Part shown: positions 8,454 to 13,450 of the stretch, in pieces
Layout of the letters: every line of letters starts with the position of its first letter
Numbering within the stretch: the first letter of the stretch is position 1
Origin: Alphaproteobacteria bacterium
Lineage (GTDB): Bacteria > Pseudomonadota > Alphaproteobacteria > Puniceispirillales > Puniceispirillaceae
DNA length: 13,450 nucleotides
Direction: 5' to 3'
Assembly (NCBI GenBank): GCA_016780695.1
Contig: JADHLK010000026.1
Coordinates: forward strand, 1-13,450
The notes under the pieces: generated by a model
Databases searched by the model: none
What the model saw: the letters and a program-made list of their open reading frames with translations, nothing else
What the model was told of the DNA's origin: nothing
Program-made: the position numbers and the translations under genes

Positions 8454-8638
8454 TCTGATCCACCTGTATAAAAACAGGTCATCTGGCCCTCGTAGCTCTT
8501 AGGGGGAGCATAGCCGCCATTAACCTTTATCGCGTAACCGGGCGGTTCTTTGTAATCTGTTTGACTCAAAAAATTAACCAGCGGGAGTATAGGTTCGCTT
8601 GGATTGGTAGATGTCCGAATGGCCTGCCAATCATCTCC
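8450..8638 (-). pseudogene. 62-codon open stretch lacking a start codon (5'-truncated gene remnant)
   Basis: The minus strand is open for 62 codons, from just after a TAG at 8641-8639 to a TGA at 8452-8450. The composition is protein-like: GDDWQAIRTSTNPSEP near the start, YKEPPGYAIKVNGGYAPPKS in the middle, and a C-terminus of MTCFYTGGSE. No ATG or GTG occurs early; the first possible starts are a TTG at 8569 and an internal ATG. Removing one G from the GGG at the upstream end would join it to a short open stretch (SFAGLLSIG), so it may be frameshifted as well as truncated. It is followed by an ATGA overlap with the small membrane frame, as in a genuine gene pair. The family is unknown. It could also be a chance open frame, since part of it overlaps the repeated element at 8560-8588. 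Confidence 0.35.
8560..8588 (+). promoter_or_regulatory. Repeated upstream element, copy A
   Basis: TTTGACTC, six A residues, then TTAACCAGCGGGAGT. A near-identical element occurs at 12432-12459 with a 5-base linker and a single C/T difference. ACTC and GAGT at the two ends form an inverted repeat, more complete in copy B. It ends 71 bp before the ATG at 8660. The TTGAC resembles a -35 box, but TATAGG (8588-8593) is 21 bp away, too far for a standard promoter, so a regulator-binding site or unusual promoter is the more likely reading. Confidence 0.5.
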
Positions 8639-8659
8639 CTATGCTGAGGAGACCGGCAA

Positions 8660-9565
8660 ATGAGTTTCAATGAAAAAAACATGACTGTCGTGGTAATGCC
8701 TAGTGAACTCGCCGCTCTGGATTCCTTCCCCCTCAGATATGGCATCCGTTTTAGCGATGAGGAAAAAACTCAAATTGATCTATTTGATTGTAAAGATCAC
8801 AAAGAAACCCGTAATAAGAGGCTTAAGGTTACTGCAAATTTTATCGGTCAGGATGATGAGATACTGACAGGGCGTTTCATTCTCTCGGATCAGAATCCAC
8901 CACGAACAGTTGTAACTGTTATTAGGCCCGATAATGAGAGTGAGGACAGTCTATCGGATTTGCTGACGCTACTCAGAAAAAAGAAAAAAATTTCAGTCGA
9001 AGACCTGTTGGAGTGGCACCCTCTCTATCTGAAAGGTGCAGCTAATACCTTTGAACAATTGATAGAACTTATTGGAAAAAAACATGGTTTGGTTAGCAAA
9101 AAGGAACAAGAGGATTTGAAAGCTACACTGAATGAAGTTTTTAAGCATTGGGAGCAAGCAGAAGATGAGTTAAGGGAGGTCAAAGGAGAGAATCAAAATC
9201 TTGCCATGGAGAATCAAGAGCAGAAAGAGGAAATAGAGAGGCTTAAAGCCGAAAAGGCAAAGGCGGTATCACAAGACCAAGTCATCATGCAGGATGAACC
9301 ACGCATATTAATAAAAGTTGATCGCGATATCAATTATCATGGATCACGCACCACCCGGCTGACTTTTGAAGATGGCAGCCGGAATTGGATGAAAGTTGCA
9401 ACTTTTGACCAGGACTTGTCCGTAACAAAAAGGGCGGAGAACTATATTGGCAAGCGGGTAAGAACCAGCTGCTGGAATCCTAAAAATGACCCGGGCAAAT
9501 GGTCTCGTATGGGATATTTCAGAAATATCTACCTCGCTGATTATCCCCCTACCCAGCCAGGATAA
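8660..9565 (+). CDS. Hypothetical protein with central coiled coil
   Basis: The family is not recognised. The predicted soluble protein of 301 residues has no signal peptide or membrane segment. Residues 1-90 look like a beta-rich domain, 107-145 are mixed helical with a basic run RKKKK, 146-203 form a strongly charged heptad-like coiled coil, and 213-293 form a separate domain rich in aromatic and basic residues (SRNWMKVATFDQ; GKRVRTSCWNPKNDPGKWSR, then MGYFRNIYLA). That last pattern is reminiscent of a small beta-barrel such as an OB fold; this is speculation. The start is supported by GAGGAG at 8646-8651, 8 bp upstream. Base composition and codon use are clearly more A+T-rich than in the neighbours, pointing to transfer. 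Codons from residue 294 onward (DYPPTQPG and stop) derive from the target repeat and the antisense of the GMC gene end, so the native C-terminus was probably lost or replaced. Confidence 0.7.
   Translation: MSFNEKNMTVVVMPSELAALDSFPLRYGIRFSDEEKTQIDLFDCKDHKETRNKRLKVTANFIGQDDEILTGRFILSDQNPPRTVVTVIRPDNESEDSLSDLLTLLRKKKKISVEDLLEWHPLYLKGAANTFEQLIELIGKKHGLVSKKEQEDLKATLNEVFKHWEQAEDELREVKGENQNLAMENQEQKEEIERLKAEKAKAVSQDQVIMQDEPRILIKVDRDINYHGSRTTRLTFEDGSRNWMKVATFDQDLSVTKRAENYIGKRVRTSCWNPKNDPGKWSRMGYFRNIYLADYPPTQPG
9540..9548 (+). repeat. Right copy of 9-bp direct repeat (putative target-site duplication)
   Basis: ATTATCCCC is identical to 8317-8325. It directly abuts the complement of the GMC gene stop codon (9549-9551) and is followed by the CCCTACCC-type arm that matches the sequence spanning the aminotransferase stop. 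It is translated as part of the last codons of the hypothetical gene. Confidence 0.6.
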
Positions 9566-11150
9566 AATCGGCGGCGCGGTCGGCTATCATCATGGTCGGG
9601 GCGTTGGTATTGCCTGAGGTGAGGGCCGGCATGATTGAGCAATCTGCCACCCTGAGCCCGTCAATTCCGTTCACCCGCAATTCAGTATCCACCACCGCCC
9701 GGCTATCTGATCCCATGCGGCAAGTGCCAGCCGGGTGATAGATGGTGCGCGCCTGTGCGCGTATCGCATCATCCAGCGAGTTGGAGCCGATACGACTGCT
9801 GATATCGGGGCCGGGCCAGATTTCTGCCCCGGTGATCTCACGTAGCGGAGATGCCTCAAACATCTCTCGTGCCAGCCGCACACCGCGCCGCAGACAGTCC
9901 AAATCCTCCTCAGCCGCCAGCGCGTTTGCTTCCAGCTTGGGCGCAGCTGCCGGATCAGCTGAGGTCAGCCCCACCCGCCCGCGCGAGACTGGCCGCATGG
10001 TCATCGGGTGAATCTGCAAGGCATGATAGGGCAATGGCGGGCTGCCCGGCGCGCCGGGGGCAAAGGGGGCAAAATTATACTGCACATCGGGCCGGCCCTG
10101 CCCGGCGGTATCAACACAGGCCCCGGCCTGCAGCAGGTTGGAGTTCAGCAAGCCGCGCCCCAGCACAAAATAATCAAAGCCATGGCGCAGCGCGGCCAGC
10201 CCTTTATCCGCCCCGAACAGCCCCTCTTTTTTCAGCAATTTGCGAGTCACTGGCGTGCCGACATGATCATGGTAATTGCGCCCCACCGCATCGGCTTCAT
10301 GGCACATTTCTATCCCATGCCGGTTCAGCTCATCGCGCGGGCCAATGCCGGACAGCATCAATATTTTCGGGCTATGCAGGGACCCGGCGGTCACGATAAT
10401 CTCACGCCTCGCCCGGATCAGCCAGTCGCTGCCCTCTGCATCCTTTGCCTCTATCGCCTTGGCGCGGCGATTTTCAATGCGGATGCGCTGCACCTGAAAG
10501 CCGGTCAGCAAGGACAGGTTTTCCCGGCCCAGCTCAGGTTTCAGAAAACAATGCGCCGCAGATTGGCGCTGGCCGGCATGTGCGGTTACCTGATACCAGC
10601 CAACCCCCTCTTGAATGGCGCCGTTGAAATCCTCACTGGCCGGGATCCCGGCTGCCTGCCCGGCATCAATAATGCTCTGGCAAAGCGGGTGCGGCGGGGC
10701 CGGGTCCGCAACCACCAGCTTGCCCGCTGTGCCGTGCCAGTCATTATCAAGGCGGGTGTTTTTTTCCTGCCGCTTGAAAACCGGCAGGACGGAGGCATAA
10801 TCCCAGCCAGAACAGCCATGCTGATCAGCCCATGCGTCATAATCAGCGTGCTGGCCGCGCATATAAATCATGCCATTGACGGACGAGCCGCCACCCAAAA
10901 CCCGGCCTCCCGGCACCGGAAAGGCCCGGTCATTGAGCGAGGCATCCGGGGCTGAAGTCACCACCGCCGCATCACGGCTCTGCAACACTTTGAAAAAAGT
11001 CGCGGGGATGTGAATCCATCTGTTGGTATCGCGCCGCCCCTGTTCCAGCAGGGCTACGCTGGCCCCGCTCTCAGCCGCCAGCCGGGCGGCCAGCACACAG
11101 CCTGCGGAGCCGCCGCCTGCAATCACAAAGTCAAATTCCAGCTCACGCAT
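9549..11150 (-). CDS. GMC-family FAD-dependent alcohol/choline-type dehydrogenase
   Basis: This flavoprotein oxidoreductase of 533 residues belongs to the glucose-methanol-choline family and would oxidise an alcohol to an aldehyde. The N-terminal Rossmann motif FVIAGGGSAGCVLAARLA binds FAD. GMC signature 1 is GRVLGGGSSVNGMIYMRGQ and signature 2 is GSLHSPKILMLSGIGP. The catalytic pair is H472 in YHPAGTCRMG and N516 in NTNAPTMMIADRAAD, with the 44-residue spacing seen in choline oxidase. Length is normal and there is no export signal. It starts 12 bp after the beta-propeller gene, with an AGGGGG ribosome site overlapping that gene's stop codon, so the two are co-transcribed and probably coupled. 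Its last 17 bp overlap the convergent hypothetical gene. The substrate is not deducible; relatives include choline dehydrogenase and medium-chain or polyethylene glycol alcohol dehydrogenases. Confidence 0.9.
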   Translation of the reverse strand: MRELEFDFVIAGGGSAGCVLAARLAAESGASVALLEQGRRDTNRWIHIPATFFKVLQSRDAAVVTSAPDASLNDRAFPVPGGRVLGGGSSVNGMIYMRGQHADYDAWADQHGCSGWDYASVLPVFKRQEKNTRLDNDWHGTAGKLVVADPAPPHPLCQSIIDAGQAAGIPASEDFNGAIQEGVGWYQVTAHAGQRQSAAHCFLKPELGRENLSLLTGFQVQRIRIENRRAKAIEAKDAEGSDWLIRARREIIVTAGSLHSPKILMLSGIGPRDELNRHGIEMCHEADAVGRNYHDHVGTPVTRKLLKKEGLFGADKGLAALRHGFDYFVLGRGLLNSNLLQAGACVDTAGQGRPDVQYNFAPFAPGAPGSPPLPYHALQIHPMTMRPVSRGRVGLTSADPAAAPKLEANALAAEEDLDCLRRGVRLAREMFEASPLREITGAEIWPGPDISSRIGSNSLDDAIRAQARTIYHPAGTCRMGSDSRAVVDTELRVNGIDGLRVADCSIMPALTSGNTNAPTMMIADRAADFILAG

Positions 11151-11162
11151 GGCTTGGCCCCC

Positions 11163-12221
11163 TCAGCGCCCGGCCAGCAGGGCGGTTATCTCAGCCGACC
11201 CCGCCTCATACCATCTGGCCCGGAACAGCCAATTATGGCTGCCAAAGCTCTCTGACTGGACAAAATAGGGGCTGACAAATTCGCGTACAATATCACCCTC
11301 TGGCGTGACCTCAAAGATACAGCCCTTACTGCCCTCACAAATCAGCGTATTGCCGTTTGGCAGGCGTTGCGCCCCGCCCATATGGGGCGAGAAAAAGCTG
11401 GTCATATTATCGCGCGCCTTATAGCGCCAGACAATCTCATTGCTGGCCGGATCAATTTCCCAAATCTGGCTATGGTGCAAATCCTGGGCATAAAGCCCGT
11501 TAGCAAATACCAGAATATGGCCGTTATCCAGCATCTGGGCATCATGCGGGCCGCCCAATTCCTGATTCTGATAGCGCCAGTCAACCTGATCCGTGGCCGG
11601 GTTGATAATAAACAGCATATTCAGCGTTTTGCAGCAGATAAGATAGCGCCCATCTGCCAGCGGGCAGACGGTGTTGGTATGGCCATAGCTCCAGCGCGCG
11701 GCGTTGCCATGCAGCGGAAACGCGTCCATACCCATGCTGGATAGATGCCATTCCCAGACAATCTGGCCGCTGTCATCCACCTGCCTGATCGCCTCACCAA
11801 AGGGGCCGCCTTCAATATCAGCCCAAGGCGCGCCGCCCTCGACAGCTGCTTTTTCATCCGCAGAAAATTCGGTAAAGCTGGCATAAACCGCCCCATCGGC
11901 CAGACGGCGGGCATCATGATGCTGATACGGGTCTTCATGCGCCCAGACAATCTGGCCAGCCGGGTCATATTCCACCATCCGCCCGCTGACCGTCAGCGCG
12001 ACACCTTTTGGCTCAGCACAGCGCTCATTGGTGAACAGATGGCCATTCGGCAGCAGATAACTCCAATTCGTCATGCCGCCGCCAGTCTGCCAGTGATGCG
12101 CCTGCTGGCCGTCCGCATCGAGCAAAAACACCTCATCCCCCTCTACCGGGGCGATCAGCAGATAACCGGGCGAGGCTCGGCTCGGCTCCTCAAATAACAG
12201 GCCAGTTGATGTAATACGCAA
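11163..12221 (-). CDS. ASST-like (arylsulfotransferase-related) beta-propeller protein
   Basis: The 352-residue protein is built from repeated propeller blades. Strand motifs of the type DPxGQIVW occur at 86-93, 149-157, 208-215, 258-265 and 307-313, each paired with turns such as LPNGHLF (57-63), LADGAVY (107-113), LADGRYL (188-194), LDNGHIL (231-237) and LPNGNTL (287-293). Candidate active-site histidines sit before the turns: H101/H102, H181 (GHTNT), H226 (GGPHDAQ) and H280 (SPHMGG). This matches the arylsulfotransferase/PQQ-like family, but there is no signal peptide, whereas classical ASST enzymes are periplasmic. The start is a TTG with AAAGGA 7 bp upstream; a nearby ATG at 12228 is out of frame and stops quickly. 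It is first in an operon with the GMC dehydrogenase, so it may act on the same compound. True sulfotransferase activity is uncertain. Confidence 0.78.
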   Translation of the reverse strand: MRITSTGLLFEEPSRASPGYLLIAPVEGDEVFLLDADGQQAHHWQTGGGMTNWSYLLPNGHLFTNERCAEPKGVALTVSGRMVEYDPAGQIVWAHEDPYQHHDARRLADGAVYASFTEFSADEKAAVEGGAPWADIEGGPFGEAIRQVDDSGQIVWEWHLSSMGMDAFPLHGNAARWSYGHTNTVCPLADGRYLICCKTLNMLFIINPATDQVDWRYQNQELGGPHDAQMLDNGHILVFANGLYAQDLHHSQIWEIDPASNEIVWRYKARDNMTSFFSPHMGGAQRLPNGNTLICEGSKGCIFEVTPEGDIVREFVSPYFVQSESFGSHNWLFRARWYEAGSAEITALLAGR

Positions 12222-12516
12222 ATCCCATTCCTTTCTCGCTCGCTCGCTTTCTCTCTCTTTTTTCAGCTTGCCTTTTTGTAGGCCGAAATGGCAAGCCCGC
12301 GAGAATTTTTTTCCCCAGGGCTTATCGCCGCCAGAGCCACCTAAAGCCTGTCTGCCGACAATTCTGTTAATATATTAAAAAAATGTAATAAATAAGTAAT
12401 AACAGGCGGTTATGGTTTTTTTTCCGGTATATTTGACTCCTTTGTTAATCAGCGGGAGTCTTTCAGGTCACCCCGGTCCCTTCTGGCCCGGATGACTTGA
12501 TGGAGAGGAGAGAAAG
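12222..12516. promoter_or_regulatory. Divergent intergenic region (minus operon / plus small gene)
   Basis: This 295-bp stretch without a gene must hold promoters for both directions. From left to right it contains a purine-only (plus C) minus-strand leader with GCGA and GA repeats (12229-12263), an inverted repeat GCTTGCC / GGCAAGC (12266-12272 and 12290-12296), and an A+T-rich core (12361-12400). The core has the perfect palindrome TTAATATATTAA (12367-12378), inside a wider CTGTTA / TAACAG inverted repeat (12364-12369 and 12400-12405). Next come a T8 tract and the repeated element copy B. The A+T core is the best guess for promoter -10 sequences on either strand, but no -35/-10 pair with standard spacing stands out. 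Confidence 0.45.
12432..12459 (+). promoter_or_regulatory. Repeated upstream element, copy B
   Basis: TTTGACTC, linker CTTTG, then TTAATCAGCGGGAGT: 22 of 23 non-linker bases equal copy A at 8560-8588. GACTCC (12435-12440) and GGAGTC (12455-12460) form a 6-bp inverted repeat with a 14-base spacer, so the element has dyad character. It ends 57 bp before the ATG at 12517. Its recurrence in front of two otherwise unrelated genes suggests a shared regulator or a dispersed repeat. Confidence 0.5.
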
Positions 12517-12795
12517 ATGCGTGTATTTTTATTTCTAATCATCGCTGGAATGTTTGGTTTTAGTCAGGCTGCATTGGCTGACGATCATTGTGCTATGTCC
12601 TATGAGGCATTTGAGCAAGGTGTTCCGCATACAGACCTGGAAGAATGTCCTGGGATGCTGGGCGGCTCCGGCAAATTCTGTCGCTATTCGGTGGTTGCCG
12701 AGATAGCCACTGTCTTTGTTTTTGATGAGGATAGCAGCTGTCTTGTGACCACCAAGGCCTTTTATGAGGATGACTTTGTCGTTCGCTTCAAATGA
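12517..12795 (+). CDS. Small exported four-cysteine protein of unknown function
   Basis: The 92-residue protein begins with a clear signal peptide (MRVFLFLIIAGMFGFSQAALA) cleaved before DDHC, leaving a mature, acidic periplasmic polypeptide of about 70 residues. Four cysteines remain after cleavage (C25, C44, C55, C75), enough for two disulphides. They sit in DDHCAMSYEAF, EECPGMLGG, KFCRYSVV and SSCLVTT. No haem motif or metal-binding signature is seen, and no family is recognised. The start has an excellent ribosome site (GGAGAGGAG, 12502-12510). It lies 130 bp before a periplasmic cytochrome c gene on the same strand, so a role in the same compartment is plausible but unproven. Confidence 0.8.
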   Translation: MRVFLFLIIAGMFGFSQAALADDHCAMSYEAFEQGVPHTDLEECPGMLGGSGKFCRYSVVAEIATVFVFDEDSSCLVTTKAFYEDDFVVRFK

Positions 12796-12925
12796 GGCCA
12801 ATAATCAGAACGGGTCTGCATCGCCCGCGCTCGGCTGTTTTTTGTAAGCGGCTGTGGCGGGCGGGCCCTGTTCTGGGGTGTTTCGCATATCGGATGAAAT
12901 TGCAAAACAGAAAGGACAGGCTGCG

Positions 12926-13366
12926 ATGAACGAGATAGTTTCCTATCGCCGGGCTGGCGGGTTGATGGCGGCTGTGCTGGGGCTGGCCATGCTGGCTGGC
13001 GGGGCGCTCGCGCAACCGGCCGGGGATGCAGTAAATGGCAAGAAAATCTTTAACAAATGCAAATCCTGCCATGTGCTGACAGCGAAGAATACGAAAAAGA
13101 CCGGCCCCACCCTTTACCGGGTTTTTGGCCGCAAGGCCGGGTCAACCGATTTCAAATATGGCAAGAGCATGATCGCCGCCGGTGAGGCAGGCCTTGTTTG
13201 GGATGACGCGAAAATCTTTGCCTATGTGATGGATCCAAAGCTGTTTTTGAGTGAGCAGCTGGGCCTGCCCAAAAACAAGGTGAAGAACAAGATGACGGTT
13301 AAGCTGAAAGATGCCCAGCAGTGCGCGGATGTCATCGCCTATATCCGTCAGGAAACGCAAAAATAA
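12926..13366 (+). CDS. Cytochrome c2-like periplasmic electron carrier
   Basis: This class I c-type cytochrome of 146 residues carries electrons in the periplasm, typically between the bc1 complex and a terminal oxidase. It has an N-terminal export signal (basic N-region YRR, hydrophobic core, cleavage ALA|Q near residue 30), one haem site CKSCH (C45, C48, H49) in NGKKIFNKCKSCH, the conserved GPTLYRVFGRKAG segment, and the probable sixth haem ligand M123 in NKMTVKL. It ends in the usual C-terminal helix (CADVIAYIRQ). An extra cysteine, C133, is uncommon. The start at 12926 has AAAGGACAGG upstream and yields the signal peptide at the very N-terminus; an in-frame ATG at 12854 would place 24 unsuitable residues before it. 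A terminator hairpin overlaps the stop codon. Confidence 0.92.
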   Translation: MNEIVSYRRAGGLMAAVLGLAMLAGGALAQPAGDAVNGKKIFNKCKSCHVLTAKNTKKTGPTLYRVFGRKAGSTDFKYGKSMIAAGEAGLVWDDAKIFAYVMDPKLFLSEQLGLPKNKVKNKMTVKLKDAQQCADVIAYIRQETQK

Positions 13367-13399
13367 CAGCTGCCCGGCCCAGCCCGCAGCGGTTATTTT
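13361..13399. terminator. Bidirectional terminator after cytochrome c2
   Basis: AAATAAC (13361-13367) and GTTATTT (13392-13398), then, after a one-base mismatch, GCTGC (13369-13373) and GCAGC (13386-13390), form a 13-position stem with a 12-base loop. The 3' arm ends in TTATTTT on the plus strand and in GTTATTTTT on the minus strand, so it can serve both the cytochrome gene and the converging gene. The stop codon TAA is inside the stem. A second small hairpin, TTTTGCC / GGCGAAA (13396-13414), follows. Confidence 0.7.
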
Positions 13400-13417
13400 G
13401 CCTTATTGGCGAAAAAT

Positions 13418-13450
13418 TTAGCCAGCAGCAGCTTTCAGGGCCTGTTCAAT
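13418..13450 (-). CDS. C-terminal end of a convergent gene (partial)
   Basis: On the minus strand the right edge reads in frame IEQALKAAAG followed by TAA at 13420-13418. The short helical, alanine-rich tail ends just before two hairpins, one of which has a T run in the minus direction, as expected for a gene 3' end. Only ten residues are visible, so the product cannot be named and the reading could be chance. Confidence 0.4.
   Translation of the reverse strand: MEQALKAAAG

Larger units (their letters stand above)
8326..9539. mobile_element. Putative inserted segment splitting a bidirectional terminator
   Basis: The segment of about 1.2 kb is bounded by the 9-bp direct repeat ATTATCCCC. Joining 8306-8325 directly to 9549-9554 restores a perfect 10-bp stem (GGGTAGGGGG / CCCCCTACCC) with loop CATTAT, and both convergent stop codons (TAG of the aminotransferase, TAG of the GMC gene) lie in the stem arms. 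The interior differs from its surroundings: it is A+T-richer, uses codons such as AGG, AGA, ATA and TTA, and contains decayed minus-strand reading frames. No transposase, tRNA target or convincing terminal inverted repeats are visible, so the mechanism is unknown. It could be a non-autonomous element, a cassette, or a remnant of a larger one. That it is an insertion is inferred from the junctions. Confidence 0.55.

Noticed and set aside
8461..8480. ACCTGT / ACAGGT 6-bp inverted repeat with a 6-base spacer as a terminator or operator
   Set aside because: Short, without a T run, and inside a coding-like minus-strand stretch; not enough to assign a role.
8560..8593. TTGACT and TATAGG as a standard sigma-70 promoter for the hypothetical gene
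   Set aside because: The spacing is 21 bp and copy B has no matching -10 at the equivalent place, so the element is described only as a repeated upstream site.
8326..9539. Terminal inverted repeats of the inserted segment
   Set aside because: The left end (GATGCTGGCC) and the reverse complement of the right end (CAGCGAGGTA) do not match beyond chance, so no IS-type ends can be claimed.
10008..10955. Long open frame on the plus strand (315 codons) opposite the GMC dehydrogenase gene
   Set aside because: Antisense shadow of a gene with all GMC motifs; no ribosome site or recognisable domain.
12822..12863. CGCCCGC / GCGGGCG inverted repeat between the small exported protein and cytochrome c2 as a terminator
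   Set aside because: The loop is 28 bases, the T run is in the loop instead of after the stem, and the stem is embedded in generally G/C-rich sequence.

Overview
The window reads as a chromosomal segment of a marine-type alphaproteobacterium, possibly of the SAR116 / Puniceispirillum kind. The support is moderate GC with G/C-rich third codon positions, a TAXI-type TRAP transporter, FAD alcohol dehydrogenase and class III aminotransferase gene families, and a cytochrome c2. This is inference from gene content; no rRNA or tRNA is present to settle it.

Layout. (1) 177-8311, plus strand: a catabolic gene cluster made of a TAXI periplasmic receptor, a fused TRAP permease, an amidohydrolase-3 protein, an amidase-signature hydrolase and a PLP class III omega-aminotransferase. 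Together they suggest import of an organic solute carrying amide or similar C-N bonds, its hydrolysis in the cytoplasm, and transamination of the released amine. A perfect 12-bp hairpin sits between receptor and permease. (2) 8326-9539: an A+T-richer segment that looks inserted. It holds one intact plus-strand gene of unknown function (8660-9565) and, on the minus strand, two small decayed or frameshifted coding stretches. (3) 12221-9549, minus strand: a two-gene unit with a cytoplasmic ASST-like beta-propeller protein (TTG start) and a GMC-family FAD dehydrogenase, spaced 12 bp apart. (4) 12517-13366, plus strand: a small exported four-cysteine protein and a periplasmic cytochrome c2, closed by a bidirectional terminator. 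The last codons of a convergent minus-strand gene lie at the right edge.

The most interesting observation is the junction evidence around region 2. The 9-mer ATTATCCCC occurs at both edges (8317-8325 and 9540-9548). Removing one copy plus the intervening DNA rebuilds a perfect 10-bp hairpin (stem GGGTAGGGGG / CCCCCTACCC, loop CATTAT). In the rebuilt hairpin the stop codons of the aminotransferase and the GMC dehydrogenase sit symmetrically in the two arms. This implies a roughly 1.2-kb insertion, with a 9-bp target duplication, into the shared bidirectional terminator of two convergent operons. The inserted gene takes its last eight codons and its stop from host DNA. A 28-29 bp element (TTTGACTC, a 5-6 base linker, then TTAAYCAGCGGGAGT) lies upstream of this gene and recurs upstream of the small four-cysteine protein gene about 3.9 kb away.
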